DNA of 64,000 nucleotides. Source: Xiphydria camelus. Its lineage: Eukaryota; Arthropoda; Insecta; Hymenoptera; Xiphydriidae. The notes beneath the pieces were generated by a model. The model ran no database searches. It had not been told where the DNA came from and saw nothing but the letters and a program-made list of their open reading frames with translations. This document shows positions 10,297-23,500 of the stretch, in pieces; positions within the stretch are counted from its first letter, which is position 1, and each line of letters starts with the position of its first letter. The position numbers were made by a program, and so were the translations under genes. The stretch covers positions 8,504,001-8,568,000 of the forward strand of contig OY783195.1 in the NCBI GenBank assembly GCA_963678675.1. The letters run 5' to 3'.

Positions 10297-11770
10297 TACT
10301 TCACGCTCATTCACTTAGGTTAGATCAGCAACGCATTTACTATGAGTAATTTCTAAAAAATGCAGAATTGAGTGACAGGATGTAAATCACCAATTGGCAG
10401 GTTCCAGAACCAAGGTAGAAATTAAAAATAAAAAGTTAACACGACTACATTGATTTACTACAGATGGTCTGAGGTAAGTAAGTTCCACTTACGATTTGTC
10501 AAAAATTTCTGTATACCAAATATTTGACCACAATTATTTAGCAATTTAGAAGCATTGCCAAAATCAATTAATATTAGGTTAGAACGGACCTGCTATCACT
10601 ACTTCTAAATTGCTGAATAACTATGTAAAAATATTTGGTATACAGAAATCGTTGGCAAAGTGTAAGTCGAATGTTTATTTACTTATCTCAAGCCACCTAT
10701 AGTAAAGCAATGTAATGATGTTAACTTTTTTTTTAATTCAAGCTCTCGTTCTGGAACCTGCCAATCGATGAATTATGCAAATGCTGTCACTCAATTCTAC
10801 ATTTTTTAAACATTACCTATTAGTAAAGGCCTTGTTGTTAATACATAAGTGAATGAGCGTGAGATAACAAATTAATGACGTATTAGGTAGTAGAAATAGG
10901 TATCTTTTTTGTCATAGTGGTTAAAGTCAGGTATTCGTGTCTGATATATTAAGCCATAGGAAGGTTACAGATACGGATACAGAAATATTACATACAGAAT
11001 AAAATCAACGTTGTAATTTGAAACGTTTTTGTATTCACTTAGACTCTCTATTAACGCACTTGTATTCGCATTTACAATCCTCCTATAAATTAATTTATTA
11101 TATCCAAACTTGAATAAGGCTTCGTTTTAAGGCCGAAGCATCATGAAAATGCAAGATTTTCTTTTAATTGCACAATCTATATCAGGAACCATCCTACTAC
11201 ATTATGCTTAAATGATTAAGAAATTATTGCCTCGTACCTATTTGCTTAGGTATTATCAATGGTGTATAAACTGAGTTGTCCCTAAAACTAGAGAACTGTT
11301 CGATGAAATGAATTCATGTACCACAATTGGTAGATTCCAGGATCGCTGCTAAAATTTTTAAAAAGACAACGGCTGAAATATTATCCTATGGATAGTTTCA
11401 GATAAATAAATAAACATTTCATTTATAATTCTTTAGTGATTTCTGTATACCAAATATTTGTACACAATTATTTAGCAATTCAGAACCATTTTTGTAATGA
11501 GTTAAGGTTAGGTTAGAATAGACATACTTGCTTCTGAACTGCTAAATAATTATGTACAAATATTTGGTATACAGAAATCACTAAAGAGTTATAAGTGGAA
11601 TGGTTATTTATTTACGTCAAACCAACCATAGGACAATATTTCAGCCGTTTGATCTTTTTAAAAATTTTAGCAGCGGTCCTGGAATCTACTAATTAGTGAA
11701 TGAATTCTTTTCATCAAATAGTTCTCCAGTCTGAGGGATACCTAACTCAGTTTATATACTATTGATAATA
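10297..11770. repeat. direct repeat unit 2 within the 6.9-kb element
   Basis: This is the second copy of 8605-10080, starting at the shared TCACGCTCATTCACTTAGG and ending near GATAATACCTAAGC. The sequence between the units (10081-10296) resembles the inverted segment also seen at 11866-12130. Confidence 0.75.
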
Positions 11771-11865
11771 CCTAAGCAAATAGGTGCGAAGCAATGATTT
11801 CTTAAATTTCTTAAACATTTATGCGTAATGTAGTAAGATGGTTCCTGATACAGTTGGTGCAATAA

Positions 11866-12130
11866 AATGAAAATCTTGTGTTCTCATGATACTTCGGCCT
11901 TAAAACGAAGCCTTATTCAAGTTTGGATATAATAAATTAATTTATAGGAGGATTGTAAATGCGAAAACAAATGCGTTAATAGAGAGACTAAATGAATACA
12001 AAAACGTTTCAGTTTACGGCGTGGATTTTGTTCTGTATGTCATATTTCTGTATCCGTATCTGTAATGTTCGTATGGCTTAATATATCAGACACAAGATTT
12101 TCACCTGACTTTAACTACTATGACAAGATT
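11866..12130. repeat. inverted copy of the 9217-9470 and 10910-11165 segment
   Basis: Complementary to both segments, including GAAGCCTTATTCAAGTTTGG and ATATATCAGACACAAGATTT. With the partial copy at 10081-10260 this makes a palindromic architecture within the large element. Confidence 0.65.
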
Positions 12131-13350
12131 TCTTACTAGTAAATCTATTGTTGGTAATACCTAAATGAAGTAGCGCGAGGTAGTAACTGACTAATGTATA
12201 ACGTAGTAGAAATAAGTATATCATAGTCGTTAAAGTCGGATGAGGATCTTGTGTCAGATATGTTAATCCATATGAAGATTACAGATATGGATACAGAAAT
12301 ATTACATAGAGAATAAAACTCATGTTTTAATTTGAGAGGTTTTTGCGTTCACGTAGACTCTCTGTTAACTGTTGTATGAGATATCCATACAGTACAAATA
12401 TCCACTAAATATCCAGATAAACATGGATATCATATGGACGTCCATATGTTCGATAAACATCTTATGAGAATCCATAGGATATTGTGTTTGCTGGGTAAAT
12501 AAGGAAAAGTATTGTTTAATAGTTGAAGTGTGATGCTTTATTTAATTATGCACTTTGTACGTTTTCTGTCTGTTTTGACAATAGAATCTTATAGTAATGC
12601 CGCTATGTTAAGTAGTAGAAAGATATAAAATTGTAAGATATATGTTAGATGCGTGTAAGTTATATCTACATATATGGATGTATGAAAGAATATAAAGATT
12701 TTGTGACTCGCGTGGGTAGTTATCTAATGATTATAAAAATTATTTTCTTATTTATACTCGCATGATCATGGTCTAAGTGGAAAACCATGCACCCGTAAAA
12801 TTGCCGATTTATAAAAGGGAGAACAAAAACTTTAATTTTTATTTTTCGTGAATTACTTCTGTTTATGGAGAACTATGGTATACCTTCAAATAATTTTCCC
12901 CGCTTGCTAAGTATAGCGATTTCGTAGTTTCGTAATGGTTTTGCCCTTTAACCATCGTTATGAAGTATTATGACAATGAGAATTACAAACGGAAAACTAA
13001 CTCAAAAACCTTATGGGAAATTTATATGCCTTTACGAGATGGTTTCTGAATCCGTTTTATAGCTATCTTTTGTATGTAGTCAACAGATATCTTATTTAAA
13101 ACCTGGCAATTTTGTGCAGTTTTACATTCTTTAAGAGTAGGTACTCGATTTTTAGAAATGTGATCAGCGAAAATATATTCGATATAGCGAGAATCGAGCC
13201 CAATAGGTGTGTTTGGCCGATATAGCCGCTAAATTGCGCTACACGTAGCGGTTATCGTTTACTGTCACAGTTTTCAGCGAGAAATGACCGTTGAAAAATA
13301 ATATTATAAGATCCTATACAGCGTGAATCTCAGGATGGTAGTATAGGCAA
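12131..13350. other. no gene seen; AT-rich interior of the 6.9-kb element
   Basis: Another partial copy of the repeat with CAGATATGGATACAGAAATA lies at 12231-12360. An ATATCCAT-rich stretch follows at about 12380-12480. The rest is unassigned. Confidence 0.5.
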
Positions 13351-14050
<700 letters not shown>

Positions 14051-14068
14051 TGTCCTGGAATCTACCGC

Positions 14069-14072
<4 letters not shown>

Positions 14073-14131
<59 letters not shown>

Positions 14132-14188
14132 CCAAGTGCCCAGCGATCGGCCCAATTGTGGTCGGCCCGATCCGGTGGACACCCGGCC
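14073..14188. mobile_element. (TA)n tract and a Harbinger terminal-repeat relic
   Basis: After (TA)n, 14131-14188 ends CCGATCCGGTGGACACCCGGCC followed by TTG. This is the inverted form of the end at 47983, GGCCGGGTGTCCACCGGATC. It is a solitary right end with no coding part nearby. Confidence 0.7.
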
Positions 14189-14523
14189 TTGTAGTTAAGT
14201 GACCGTAGGACCTGATGTGTCAATGTCAACTTGCTGGCAATGGATACTATAATTTATTTCAGCTTTCAGGCTGTAAAATTTATGCATCATAATGATGCTT
14301 CGTATAAAAATGGCCTAAAATTAGTCTTTTCTAAACATGTTTTAAATGCGAGTAAGCGCACACACACACAAATGTGGTATAACCCAAATTTCTATGATAG
14401 AAGGCCGTGTGATTCGCCAGACATCAGTAACTCTTAATCCATATTCAGTTACTTTAGAAGTAAGTAGTCAATAGCTTTCCCCTTGCGACTTTGTCCGCGT
14501 GAATTACGAAATAATCTCGTCTT

Positions 14524-14785
14524 TATTTTACTCCCTTAAGGGAGTTGGTATATAGATAGTAGATATATTTAAAAAAACGTGCGTATTCAAATGCAACGTT
14601 GTATTAAAATTTCAAAGCAATCGGTGAATAACTTTCGGAAATTTAAGATACATTTTTATTCATTTACCTCCTTAAGGAGTAGGTATATAAAGAGTGGTAT
14701 ATATGAGAAACGCGCGTATTCGAATGCAACGTTATGTCCAAATTTCAAAGCAATCGGTAAAGAACTTTCGGAGATCTTACGACGC
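14524..14785. repeat. two-copy tandem repeat of about 133 bp
   Basis: CTTAAGGGAGTTGGTATATA ... AATTTCAAAGCAATCGGT and CTTAAGGAGTAGGTATATAA ... AATTTCAAAGCAATCGGT are diverged copies. The AAAGCAATCGG phrase is common in insect tandem repeats. No gene. Confidence 0.6.
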
Positions 14786-15607
14786 GGTCTCAACGTGTCG
14801 ACATTGACGTGACACATGCACAATACAGGTATATAGTGCTCTCGCCCAGTTTATGACCCTGTGAGACCGCGACGTTAGACCTTGAAGAAACGAATATAAC
14901 ATTTTTATTTAAACGTGTATATGGAAGATAGAAGAAGATAGATAGCGGTGTTTATTAGAATGGGTATTGTGGAAAGCGGTTCATTACGACTCGTCCAGTA
15001 ATTAATCCTTCCGGGAAAGGTGCATGGCTGCGGGCTCATTGACAGCCTAAATTCGCAAAAACCTACCGCTTCGCCATTGTGACCGATTTACAAAATGTAT
15101 CAAGTGACTTGAGTTTGTGCTAATATGTGTTCCGTCGCAAGGGGACTTCTATGTCATTTCTTACCGCTCACTATCATCGCAACCTAAGTAACGCGCCAAT
15201 CTAGATCTAATCTCTACATCGATCGCGAACAGTGTATGGCTTTCCTGGATAAACCAGGTATCAAAATTCCCCAATTGTCCATCGACTGCATCCGACATTC
15301 CTCCCCTTAATCCAGCTCGGATCGCTTTTGTGACGGTACCTATTGAAGCAGGCACTGCGAGAGACGGCTTGCTACGAATCGCTCTAAAATTACCTTCGGA
15401 GAAAAGTTCGGAACTGCAACATTTACGACCTAGGTATGTTTATCGAAATATTCGTTTCGCCTACGACGCGATTAATTCTAGTCGGCGAATTATTTGTGGT
15501 CGATGCTACCAAGAAGCACGAATCGACCCTCCTAATTCCGTCGCTCGTTGCGATGGAACAGGATTGACAGCTGGCACGTCGCAGTCAACTCATTCCCGTG
15601 GAAACTG
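14786..15607. other. dispersed repeat, no gene seen
   Basis: The segment 15135-15240 (GGGGACTTCTATGTCATTTC ... CTAGATCTAATCT) recurs at 40969-41070. It is a dispersed repeat of unknown class. Confidence 0.5.
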
Positions 15608-15924
15608 TACCATATGTCCGCGATCAATTTTACCATAGGAAAATTGCGATTATTGCATGAGCACCTCTGCGGGTCTCCTCGTCCAATAGAATCACCGGAG
15701 AAGCGTGACTGCGCATGCGTAGTCATCCGCGAGTGCAGTTCGACTTCGACGCGAGAATCGAAATCGAAATCGAACTGCACTCGCAAACGTCACGCCAACA
15801 CTCGCGGTGACTACGCATGCGCATTCACGCTTTTCCGATGATTCTATTGGACGAGGAGACCCAAGCGGTGCTCATGCAATAATCGCAATTTTCCTATGGT
15901 AAAATTGATCGCGGACATATGGTA
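15608..15924. mobile_element. foldback MITE, family B
   Basis: The ends are TACCATATGTCCGCGATC and its complement. The arms share GCATGAGCACCTCTGCGGGT and the GCGCATGCGTAGTCATCCGC block. The second arm is slightly rearranged near the centre. Confidence 0.85.
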
Positions 15925-15976
15925 CAAAGTCGCCGATGGTGGCGCAGGTAGCAAATTCGCTCGCCACCTATTGCAG

Positions 15977-16296
15977 TACCGTATGTCCGCGATCATTTGA
16001 ACCATAGGAAAATTGCGAGTTTTGCATGAGCACCCCTTTGGGTCTCCTCGTCCAATAGAATCACCGGAGAAGCGTGAATGCGCATGCGTAGTCATCCGCG
16101 AGTGTGGCGTCGTCAGCAAGTTCAGATCGATTATTTCGATAACCGATCTGAACTTGCTGACGACGCCACACTCGCGGATGACTACGCATGCGCATTCACG
16201 CTTCTCCGGTGATTCTATCGGACAAGGAGACCCAAAGGGGTGCTCATGCAAAACTCGCAATTTTCCTATGGTTCAAATGATCGCGGACATACGGTA
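15977..16296. mobile_element. foldback MITE, family B
   Basis: Closest to the 3174-3493 copy, with the same centre (AGTTCAGATCG ... CGATCTGAACT). It directly abuts the next copy at 16296/16297. Confidence 0.85.
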
Positions 16297-16599
16297 TACC
16301 ATATGTCCGCGATCAAAGAGCCCATAGCAAAATTGCGAGTTTTGCATGAGCACCTCTGTGGGTCTCCTCGTCCAATAGAATCACCGGAGAAGCGTAAATG
16401 CGCATGCGTAGTCATCCGCGAGTGCAGTTCGACTTCGATTTCGATTCTCGTATCTCGAAATCGAAGAACTGCACTCGCGGATGACTACGCATGCGCATTT
16501 ACGCTTCTCCGGTGATTCTATTGGACGAGGAGACCCACAGAGGTGCTCATGCAAAACTCGCAATTTTGCTATGGGCTCTTTGATCGCGGACATATGGTA
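16297..16599. mobile_element. foldback MITE, family B
   Basis: The ends TACCATATGTCCGCG and complement are intact. The central arms differ from the neighbour (GCAGTTCGACTTCGATTTCG), so the tandem copies are not a simple recent duplication. Confidence 0.85.
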
Positions 16600-16960
16600 G
16601 AGTTTGAAAAAGTTTATACAGTAAAGAATTTGTGTTGCACGTATCATTGTTTAAAAACATCAAAAAACAGACAAATTTGCGATAAATTAAAGTAAAAACT
16701 GCTGCGGCGAAACTTGGCAACTGAGCAAAATCAAAACGCGCTCTGATTGGCCGTGACGTCACGATCTGTACAAACAACCAACTGTCAAACGGAGTTGCCA
16801 ATAGGTTTGTTCCATCAGCACTCCCAGCAGTCACAGGATGTCCGGAGCATGCGCGCTACGATTTTTCTGTTCCATCAGTTCCGCGGACAATTATTGGCCA
16901 AGTTCGTGATCGAGTGTTTTCTGTTCTGGAAATAGCGCGTCGAGTAGATGCGCTCTTAAG
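16600..16960. other. no gene seen
   Basis: Unassigned sequence between the family B cluster and the next element. Confidence 0.5.
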
Positions 16961-17462
16961 TGGCCCGGAGACGGTCAATAACATTGTCAATAAAATTGAT
17001 CAATTGCGATTGATGGAGTGGCCCGGAGACGGTCAATAATATTGTCAATAAAATTGATGATTTCAATTGCAATAGCGATTGATGGAGATCCAATGAACAC
17101 GTCAATATTTCATATAATCCTTAGATTTTACTTTCCACAACTCTTGAGTGATCACGAAACAGGGCTATTAAAAGCAACACAAAGTTCCGCGATGTTTCTG
17201 GGTTCCACGGAGCTCGGCGGCGTATCCGTCATCGCGTAGCCGTCTTGTGCAACTGCCCGAACGATTGTCAATATCTCGATTACACCATCAATTGGGATGC
17301 GTCAATGGTCCCCGTCAATGTACTTCAATCAAATTTCCTATCAATCTCCGTCCATCGATTGACAATGGCATCAATCGCTTCCTACACGATCAATTAGATG
17401 CATCAATGAGTACCATTGACAATATTATTGACAATATTATTGACCGTCTCCGGGCCACTTTA
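16961..17462. mobile_element. MITE with AGTGGCCCGGAGACGGTCAA ends
   Basis: The left end is present twice (16961 and 17018), and the right end is the complement at 17430-17462. It is rich in CAATTGC/TTGACAATATT words in both orientations. Non-coding. Confidence 0.7.
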
Positions 17463-17573
17463 GGTTGAGCTCTTGAGAATGTGAACAGTGACATTGAATC
17501 AGTTATGCAGATTTAACTTTAAATATAAACAACAAATATTACATTTTTCTAATTAATTTGTTTAAATTTATAG

Positions 17574-17656
17574 ACGTAGGCTCCCGAGCATCTAGTGATC
17601 TGGATTCAGTTGACGAAGGTGACGATTCTGACTGGCCGGATACAGAAGATGATTAG
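17574..17656 (+). CDS. probable terminal exon of an unidentified host gene
   Basis: A good acceptor (ttaaatttatag|ACGTAGG) is followed by two bases of a split codon and 26 codons to TAG. The end is very acidic (DLDSVDEGDDSDWPDTEDD). An acidic tryptophan tail of this kind is typical of a conserved protein terminus, but I cannot assign the family. No upstream exon is visible before the transposon cluster at 15.6-17.5 kb, so a long intron is implied. Confidence 0.4.
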
Positions 17657-18639
17657 ATGATCGAACAACTGACGGTATTAAAATTGTCTTTATACGAAGT
17701 ACTACCTACCATATATTTGTAAGTCGATAAATACTCTAAGAAATTAGTTCGCTTTAAAAAAATTTCGGTTAAAAATATTCTTTTACTTCACACACCTCGT
17801 TATATTTGTATGAAGCACTGTATCGTCGGTCAAATGCCAAAAGGGTATTCTAAAAAAAATTACATCATTCATCCGTTTTAAAAATTGTTAAAACATCTGA
17901 CATCACAAATAAAATGTTGAGTGTCCTAACATAAGACTGATGTTTGATTGATATATTGAAGCTCATCAATATTGAGTGAGCGCTAAAATATTAACTCCAG
18001 GGAAACTAAATTACTATTATTACTAAAAAGATTCCAAAAAATAAACAAAATCATTATCTATATTAGAAGCATTCCTAATACAAAAAATTCTGCGACAAAC
18101 AACACGAAATCGAGGCGCGAACAATGGATGTTTAAACCGTTCCGCCAGGTAGTTAATGCCAATATTTCGTTCCGCCAATTTAAATTTCCACTTGAAACAG
18201 TTGCCTCAATAACATATTAAAAATTGAGGCTTAACTAAATAATAAACATTTTATTGTTCACACGACGTATTTAGGATGATCCGCCACCCTTTTAATGCCG
18301 GCCAATCGATCCGCCAAGTTATATTCATAATTGTGGACTACCAGATGAATAGTAAACAAAATTTCAGCCTTAACTAAATAATAATTTTGTGCACTATTTT
18401 TTACAAGTTGGGGGCGTTCCGCCATCCTCCCATACCGCTATCAAGGTTAATCCTCACGGATGGCACTTAGACATGCCCCCCACAACATTCTCTCAAAAAA
18501 TAGGCCTTAACTAAATAATCACTGAAAAATGTCACTAGCTCTCCGTCTATAAGAAGAAGAGGAGGAGGAGGATTTCTTCGCGTATCCGGTCCCAAGGTCG
18601 CCGGGATTTTGTCCACGCATTTATTCCTAAACTATTTTA
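17657..18639. repeat. diverged repeats with CTTAACTAAATAAT phrase
   Basis: The phrase recurs at about 18231, 18373 and 18510, each time with GATCCGCCA/TTCCGCCA nearby, suggesting a decayed tandem array. The bases 17657-18120 hold nothing I can name. Confidence 0.4.
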
Positions 18640-18641
18640 TA

Positions 18642-19542
18642 CAGGGTGTAAAAAAAGTCCCGGGACGGCCGAACATTTCGAAAAATATGCGTCGCATAGA
18701 AAAATAAAAAACACGTATTCAATAGTTTTAAAAGTTCTATCCAGCCATATCAACCTCGACCCCCCTCCCCTCTTCCTCGCGATGGGGGGGGGGGGGGCGA
18801 GGGGTAACTTCAACATTTAAAATGGAAACCCCCAATTTTTTTTCCAGATTCAGGTTTTGCGTTAAAAAATAAGAAACTTTTGTATGAAATATTTTTTTGT
18901 ATCTTGGGTAGATGGCGCTCCAATCGATGGGGGAAACATAAAAATACGAAATCCTAAAAATTAATGGAAAAAAACTTCGAAACGAAAAACAAGAAAATAC
19001 GGTTTCAATATTTTTAAAAGTACAAAAAAATGTCAGACAAAAGTTTCTTATTATTTAACGCAAAACCCGAATCTGAAATAAAAATTGGGGGTTTCCATTA
19101 AAAATTTTGAAGTTACCCCTGCCACCCAGCGGGGAGAGGGAAGGGGGTCGAGTTTGGTAAGACTGGATAGAACTTTTAAAAATATTGAAACAGTATTTTC
19201 TTGTTTTTCGTTTTGAAGTTTTTTTCCATTAATTTTTAGGTGTTTCCGTATTTTTATGTTTCCCCCATCGATTGGAGCGCCATCTACCCAAGATACAAAA
19301 AAATATTTCCGACGAAAGTTTCTTATTTTTTAACGCAAAACTCGAATCTGAAATAAAAATTGGGGGTTTCCATTAAAAATGTTGAAGTTACCCCTCACCG
19401 CCCCGCGGAGAAGGGGGAGGGGGTCGAGTTTGATATAGCTGGATAGAACTTTTAAAACTATTGAATACGTGTTTTTTTGTTTTTCTATGCGACGCATATT
19501 TTTCAAAATATTCGGCCGTCCCGGGACTTTTTTTACACCCTG
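18642..19542. mobile_element. 901-bp foldback element with CAGGGTGTAAAAAAAGTCCC ends
   Basis: It is flanked by TA on both sides. Arms of about 400 bp are complementary throughout, including a block around GATGGCGCTCCAATCGATGG and its complement. TA duplication suggests a Tc1/mariner-type origin. Non-coding. Confidence 0.8.
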
Positions 19543-19560
19543 TATAATAGAAGAACAATA

Positions 19561-19909
19561 CAGTAATCCCTCGTTATCCGCGGATTCTTTTTCCACGGTT
19601 TCGGTTATCTGCGATTTGAAATTTTCGCATTTTATCGTATGATTTCCATCTCCCCACAGAAAAGAGCAAGCGCGGACAAGCAGTAGCACGAGCACATTGT
19701 ACATAACAACCAGTATTTGTGTAGCTGTTCATGCGTACGTATTAAACGTTAATACGTAATAATTTTTGTGCTTAGAATTAGCGAGATTGGCGAATTTTCA
19801 CTAATTCACTAAGTATTTTATAAATGGGCTTCTAGTTTCGTTATCCACGATTTCGCTATCCGCGGAATATTGTAAGAAAGTAACCCCCGCGGATAACGAG
19901 GGATTACTG
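19561..19909. mobile_element. 349-bp pogo/Tigger-type MITE
   Basis: The ends are CAGTAATCCCTCGTTATCCG and its exact complement, with TA on both sides. The sequence matches the known pattern of pogo/Tigger ends (CAGT..CCCTCGTTATCCGCGG). No transposase. Confidence 0.9.
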
Positions 19910-19911
19910 TA

Positions 19912-20372
19912 TACGTGTACGTAGCTAATACGTATATTTTATATAGGTACATCATATAGTATACGAATCATATCTGTATTAATGTAAAATATACGTATGA
20001 TATACGTAGTGTTGTGTGGGCTACGAGAGAAAAAATAGAATTATCTTTTCTCCACCCTCTCGCAACCTCTTTTCTCGTTTCTTATAAAATAAAATCTTAC
20101 ATTTCAATTAAAAACTAAACATACCACAATTGATAATGGTAAAAGAAGTTTCGAGAGGGAAAAGCGAGCGACTCGTACTTCATACCTCACTCCTTCTTTT
20201 TATTTATTATTGCGAAAATTTTTTAAATTTTGTAGAATAGGTATTACAGCTATACATAGACCAATTATTACTATTAAAATTTGAACGTAATGTGAATTCT
20301 TAATGCCGTTTAATTTACATGCATTAATTTTAGCGATAATAATATTGCCTTCGTGTGCGATTATGTAATCAA
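19912..20372. other. 3' flank of the EFHB-like gene
   Basis: A TACGTATA-rich stretch (19912-20010) is followed by AT-rich sequence. I see no gene. Confidence 0.5.
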
Positions 20373-20561
20373 TTACGCGGATAGTGCGTTTTCACCTTGA
20401 ATACCTGAAAACTGATCGAGTAGATATTTGAAAGTTTCTACGCAAACGCCTCCCGTACAATCCCTTTTCAATCCTTCTTCCCAAATGATGTCGAAATCGT
20501 TCGAAGGAATTTTCATCCCTATATTGACAAAAATCCTACGTATTTCCTCTTTGCTGCGAAC
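20373..20561 (-). CDS. EFHB: EFHB-like gene, last exon
   Basis: Acceptor tattccag|GTTCGC at 20562/20561. It encodes VRSKEEIRRIFVNIGMKIPS through GGVCVETFKYLLDQFSG to the stop. It joins in phase 0 to DFFK of the previous exon. Confidence 0.8.
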   Translation of the reverse strand, partial: VRSKEEIRRIFVNIGMKIPSNDFDIIWEEGLKRDCTGGVCVETFKYLLDQFSGIQGENALSA

Positions 20562-23500
20562 CTGGAATATGAAATATAAACGTAGCATCAACGCCGATCA
20601 TCAAATATGGTGCTATCGAATGGACCAGTGACTATATAAACGATACACTTACTATGACTAACACTATACGTAGTTTGAATATTACAAAATTGACCTCTCT
20701 ACTGATGATTTCTCTTTAGTTTAGGAATATTATTTTAAATTCATTCAGGACTCTTCAATTTTATTTTTATCTGCTATCCATTTACATATATGTATTATAT
20801 CATACAATATATATTTAAAAATCTTCGCGATCTTTTTATTTTTGAGGTCATAAAAGTGTTGCGCTGTGTTACAATTGTGATACATATCCCGTGTTTGATT
20901 TTATCCCGGGTTGAATATCGGTTGGTACATCCCCTTCGCTGTGGTTTCCTGTAATTCGGTGATAATGCCGACAGCTAAGATCCAAACTAAATAGAAGTAT
21001 CAATTTGATAAACAATGGATATCTTATTAGTGGTTAACCCTTATGTCATCGGATAGAATTCCACCTTTACGTCGTCGGAAGTAGTCTGGCCAGTCTACAG
21101 GTAAAAATAGCGCGTAATATCCAGGTATAACAATGTTTGCTATTGTGTATTGTGTGCTTGTGTGTATTGAAGTATGTGTAAGTGGAAATTGGTGTCCGAG
21201 GATGTGTGTGTGTGTGTGAGTGGTATTTTTTACCTGGAAAGTGTTTTGAAATGTAACGTGGACTGTTCACGTGGATAATCTCCTTGGAAATTTTTTATGT
21301 GTCGATATAGACATACAATATCATATAATAAATAATAGTCAAATTGCTTGCAAAAAAAAAGCACTGCAATCTACATAGATAATCTACGTGGTGTTCCATG
21401 TGTACAGTCCACACGGAATTTCACATGTGATTCCTCGTGGAATCCCAAGCGAATTATTTACGGGAGCAGTCCACGTGGAATTCAACGTGGATTCATCAGT
21501 TCGTACGGAATAGGGGAGGCGGGGGGAATACCGCCCACCTAAGACAAAAATGACTTTGTTAAAAGTTCAGTGATTTTAAGGCAGGAAAAATCATTTTTTC
21601 GACATACCTTAGAGTCTTGTCTTCATGAGTACTCCATTTATTACTTAAAATTAGTACAAAAAACATTCGAAAAATGGAAAATAAATTAATCGAAGCAAGT
21701 GAGCGGTCTAGGCTCCAATGCTGGCTGTACCGCCCACCGAGCGGCCTAGCCTATAGGTAGACCGCTCAGAGTGTGGATAGGGTCCGCGCTACAAAGAGGT
21801 TATGTCGGTAAGCTACAAACAGGTTATGTCGGTAAGACAGGCTGGTATGTCGGTAAGACAGACTGGTCGGTACTTACAACTTCTGCCGGGCGGTACAGGA
21901 CACATGGACGTACCGTTAATAAAAGTGTTTTTAATATTATTTATAACTGAATAAAAAATCTATCAAAATTCTAAGCTATTCTTAAAACTCTAATTGTTTG
22001 TAATTCAATATTGGTAGTAAATTTATAATAAAAAAAGTATATGAAAAAGCTTCAGTTAGGAGTCTCAAATTTTTTATGTTAAGAGGGGGAAATTTTGGTT
22101 GCATATTTTACTCAATTAAAATTAATTAACAGTCAACAATGACTTTATAAAATCAATATTGGGGTATACTAATTTACGAAGAAAGCATCAAATCATTCAT
22201 ATTAAGCAAAAATAGCGAGAAATGGGGGTGGGCGGAATGGTACGCTGGGCGGTACAGGCACCGGCTCCCCTACCCATTCACCACATGGACATCCGCGTGG
22301 ATTCCGCGTGGACAGTACACGTGGAATTCCACGAGGATTTTGTAGGCAGTGCGAACAGTAAAGAAATAAGTAAAGAAACGAAAACAAAATTATCGAAAAA
22401 AATAGCAAGGAGTCATATGGCACTCGATATTGTACACATAATGAAAAAACGCAATATTAGCTACTAGATAATAATAAACACTTCAACAGATCATAAACAA
22501 TTGAGCCACAAATTACCGATTTTATTACTCCAAATCACAAAAGGTTTCCATTCATACGTACGTATGAAACACAGTAGTCTGGCCAGACTATTCCGACGAC
22601 CAACGTAGTAAAATGGTTTAACCCTTATGTGTCAATAACCGGGTACCCGGGTACCCTTTTGCATGTTCTTACTTAAATATTTTATATACTGATCAATAAA
22701 TCATCAAATCCGCCCAGATCCCCATTATTTGATCAATTTCCAATCGATTCATATCCATTATTATTTTTAAATATACAAAAAAAAGAAAGATGAAGAGTCA
22801 AAGTCAAATATTCGCTTGTTCAATGACCGCGGTACCCGGGTACCCATACTAAAAATCTCAATATCCAGTAGAATTTCATAATAATAAATAAATGAATTAA
22901 CCTTTAATGTTAAAAATAATGTTTTACACAAATATATAGGTATATAGCTATATAATATTTACAATAAACATTGGCTTTCTCGCCTCAAGAAACCCTCTCG
23001 AGGAACACAAACCAGACACCCTCTGCACAGTCTAAACAGCGATTGATTTTTGCTTCATATATTCTTCAATTTCCAGTTAATACCTATTTCTAATACTTCT
23101 AGGGGGATAGTAGGCCTTCCTATTGTGATGCCCAACGCCCAAAAAGGCCCAACAGAAAAATTTTCCAGTCATAGAAGACCTTTTTTCATTCAATATACAA
23201 AGAGGGTACCGGGGTACCCCGGTTATTGAACAACGCCATTCAGACTGGACATTGACATAAGGGTTAAGCCACGCCCAAGACCATTACCGACACACATAAT
23301 TTGTATGCGTCATTTATTTCCGTTGTTTACATGCCAGTTGAGGATAACATGGAATATGCCGTCTGTAGTTGAATATTTTCCATCGAAATTAATAGTTTGA
23401 AATTCAAAATAGTCTGGCCAGACTATTCCGATGACATAAGGGTTAAAGTGATAGACGCTCCGATATAGTGATTCTCAGAATGCGGGTCATAGGGCGATAT

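Noticed and set aside
15532..16647. Several similar frames (PRPIESPEKRECACVV type)
   Set aside because: Same palindrome effect in three family B foldbacks. Kept as a finding, not as genes.
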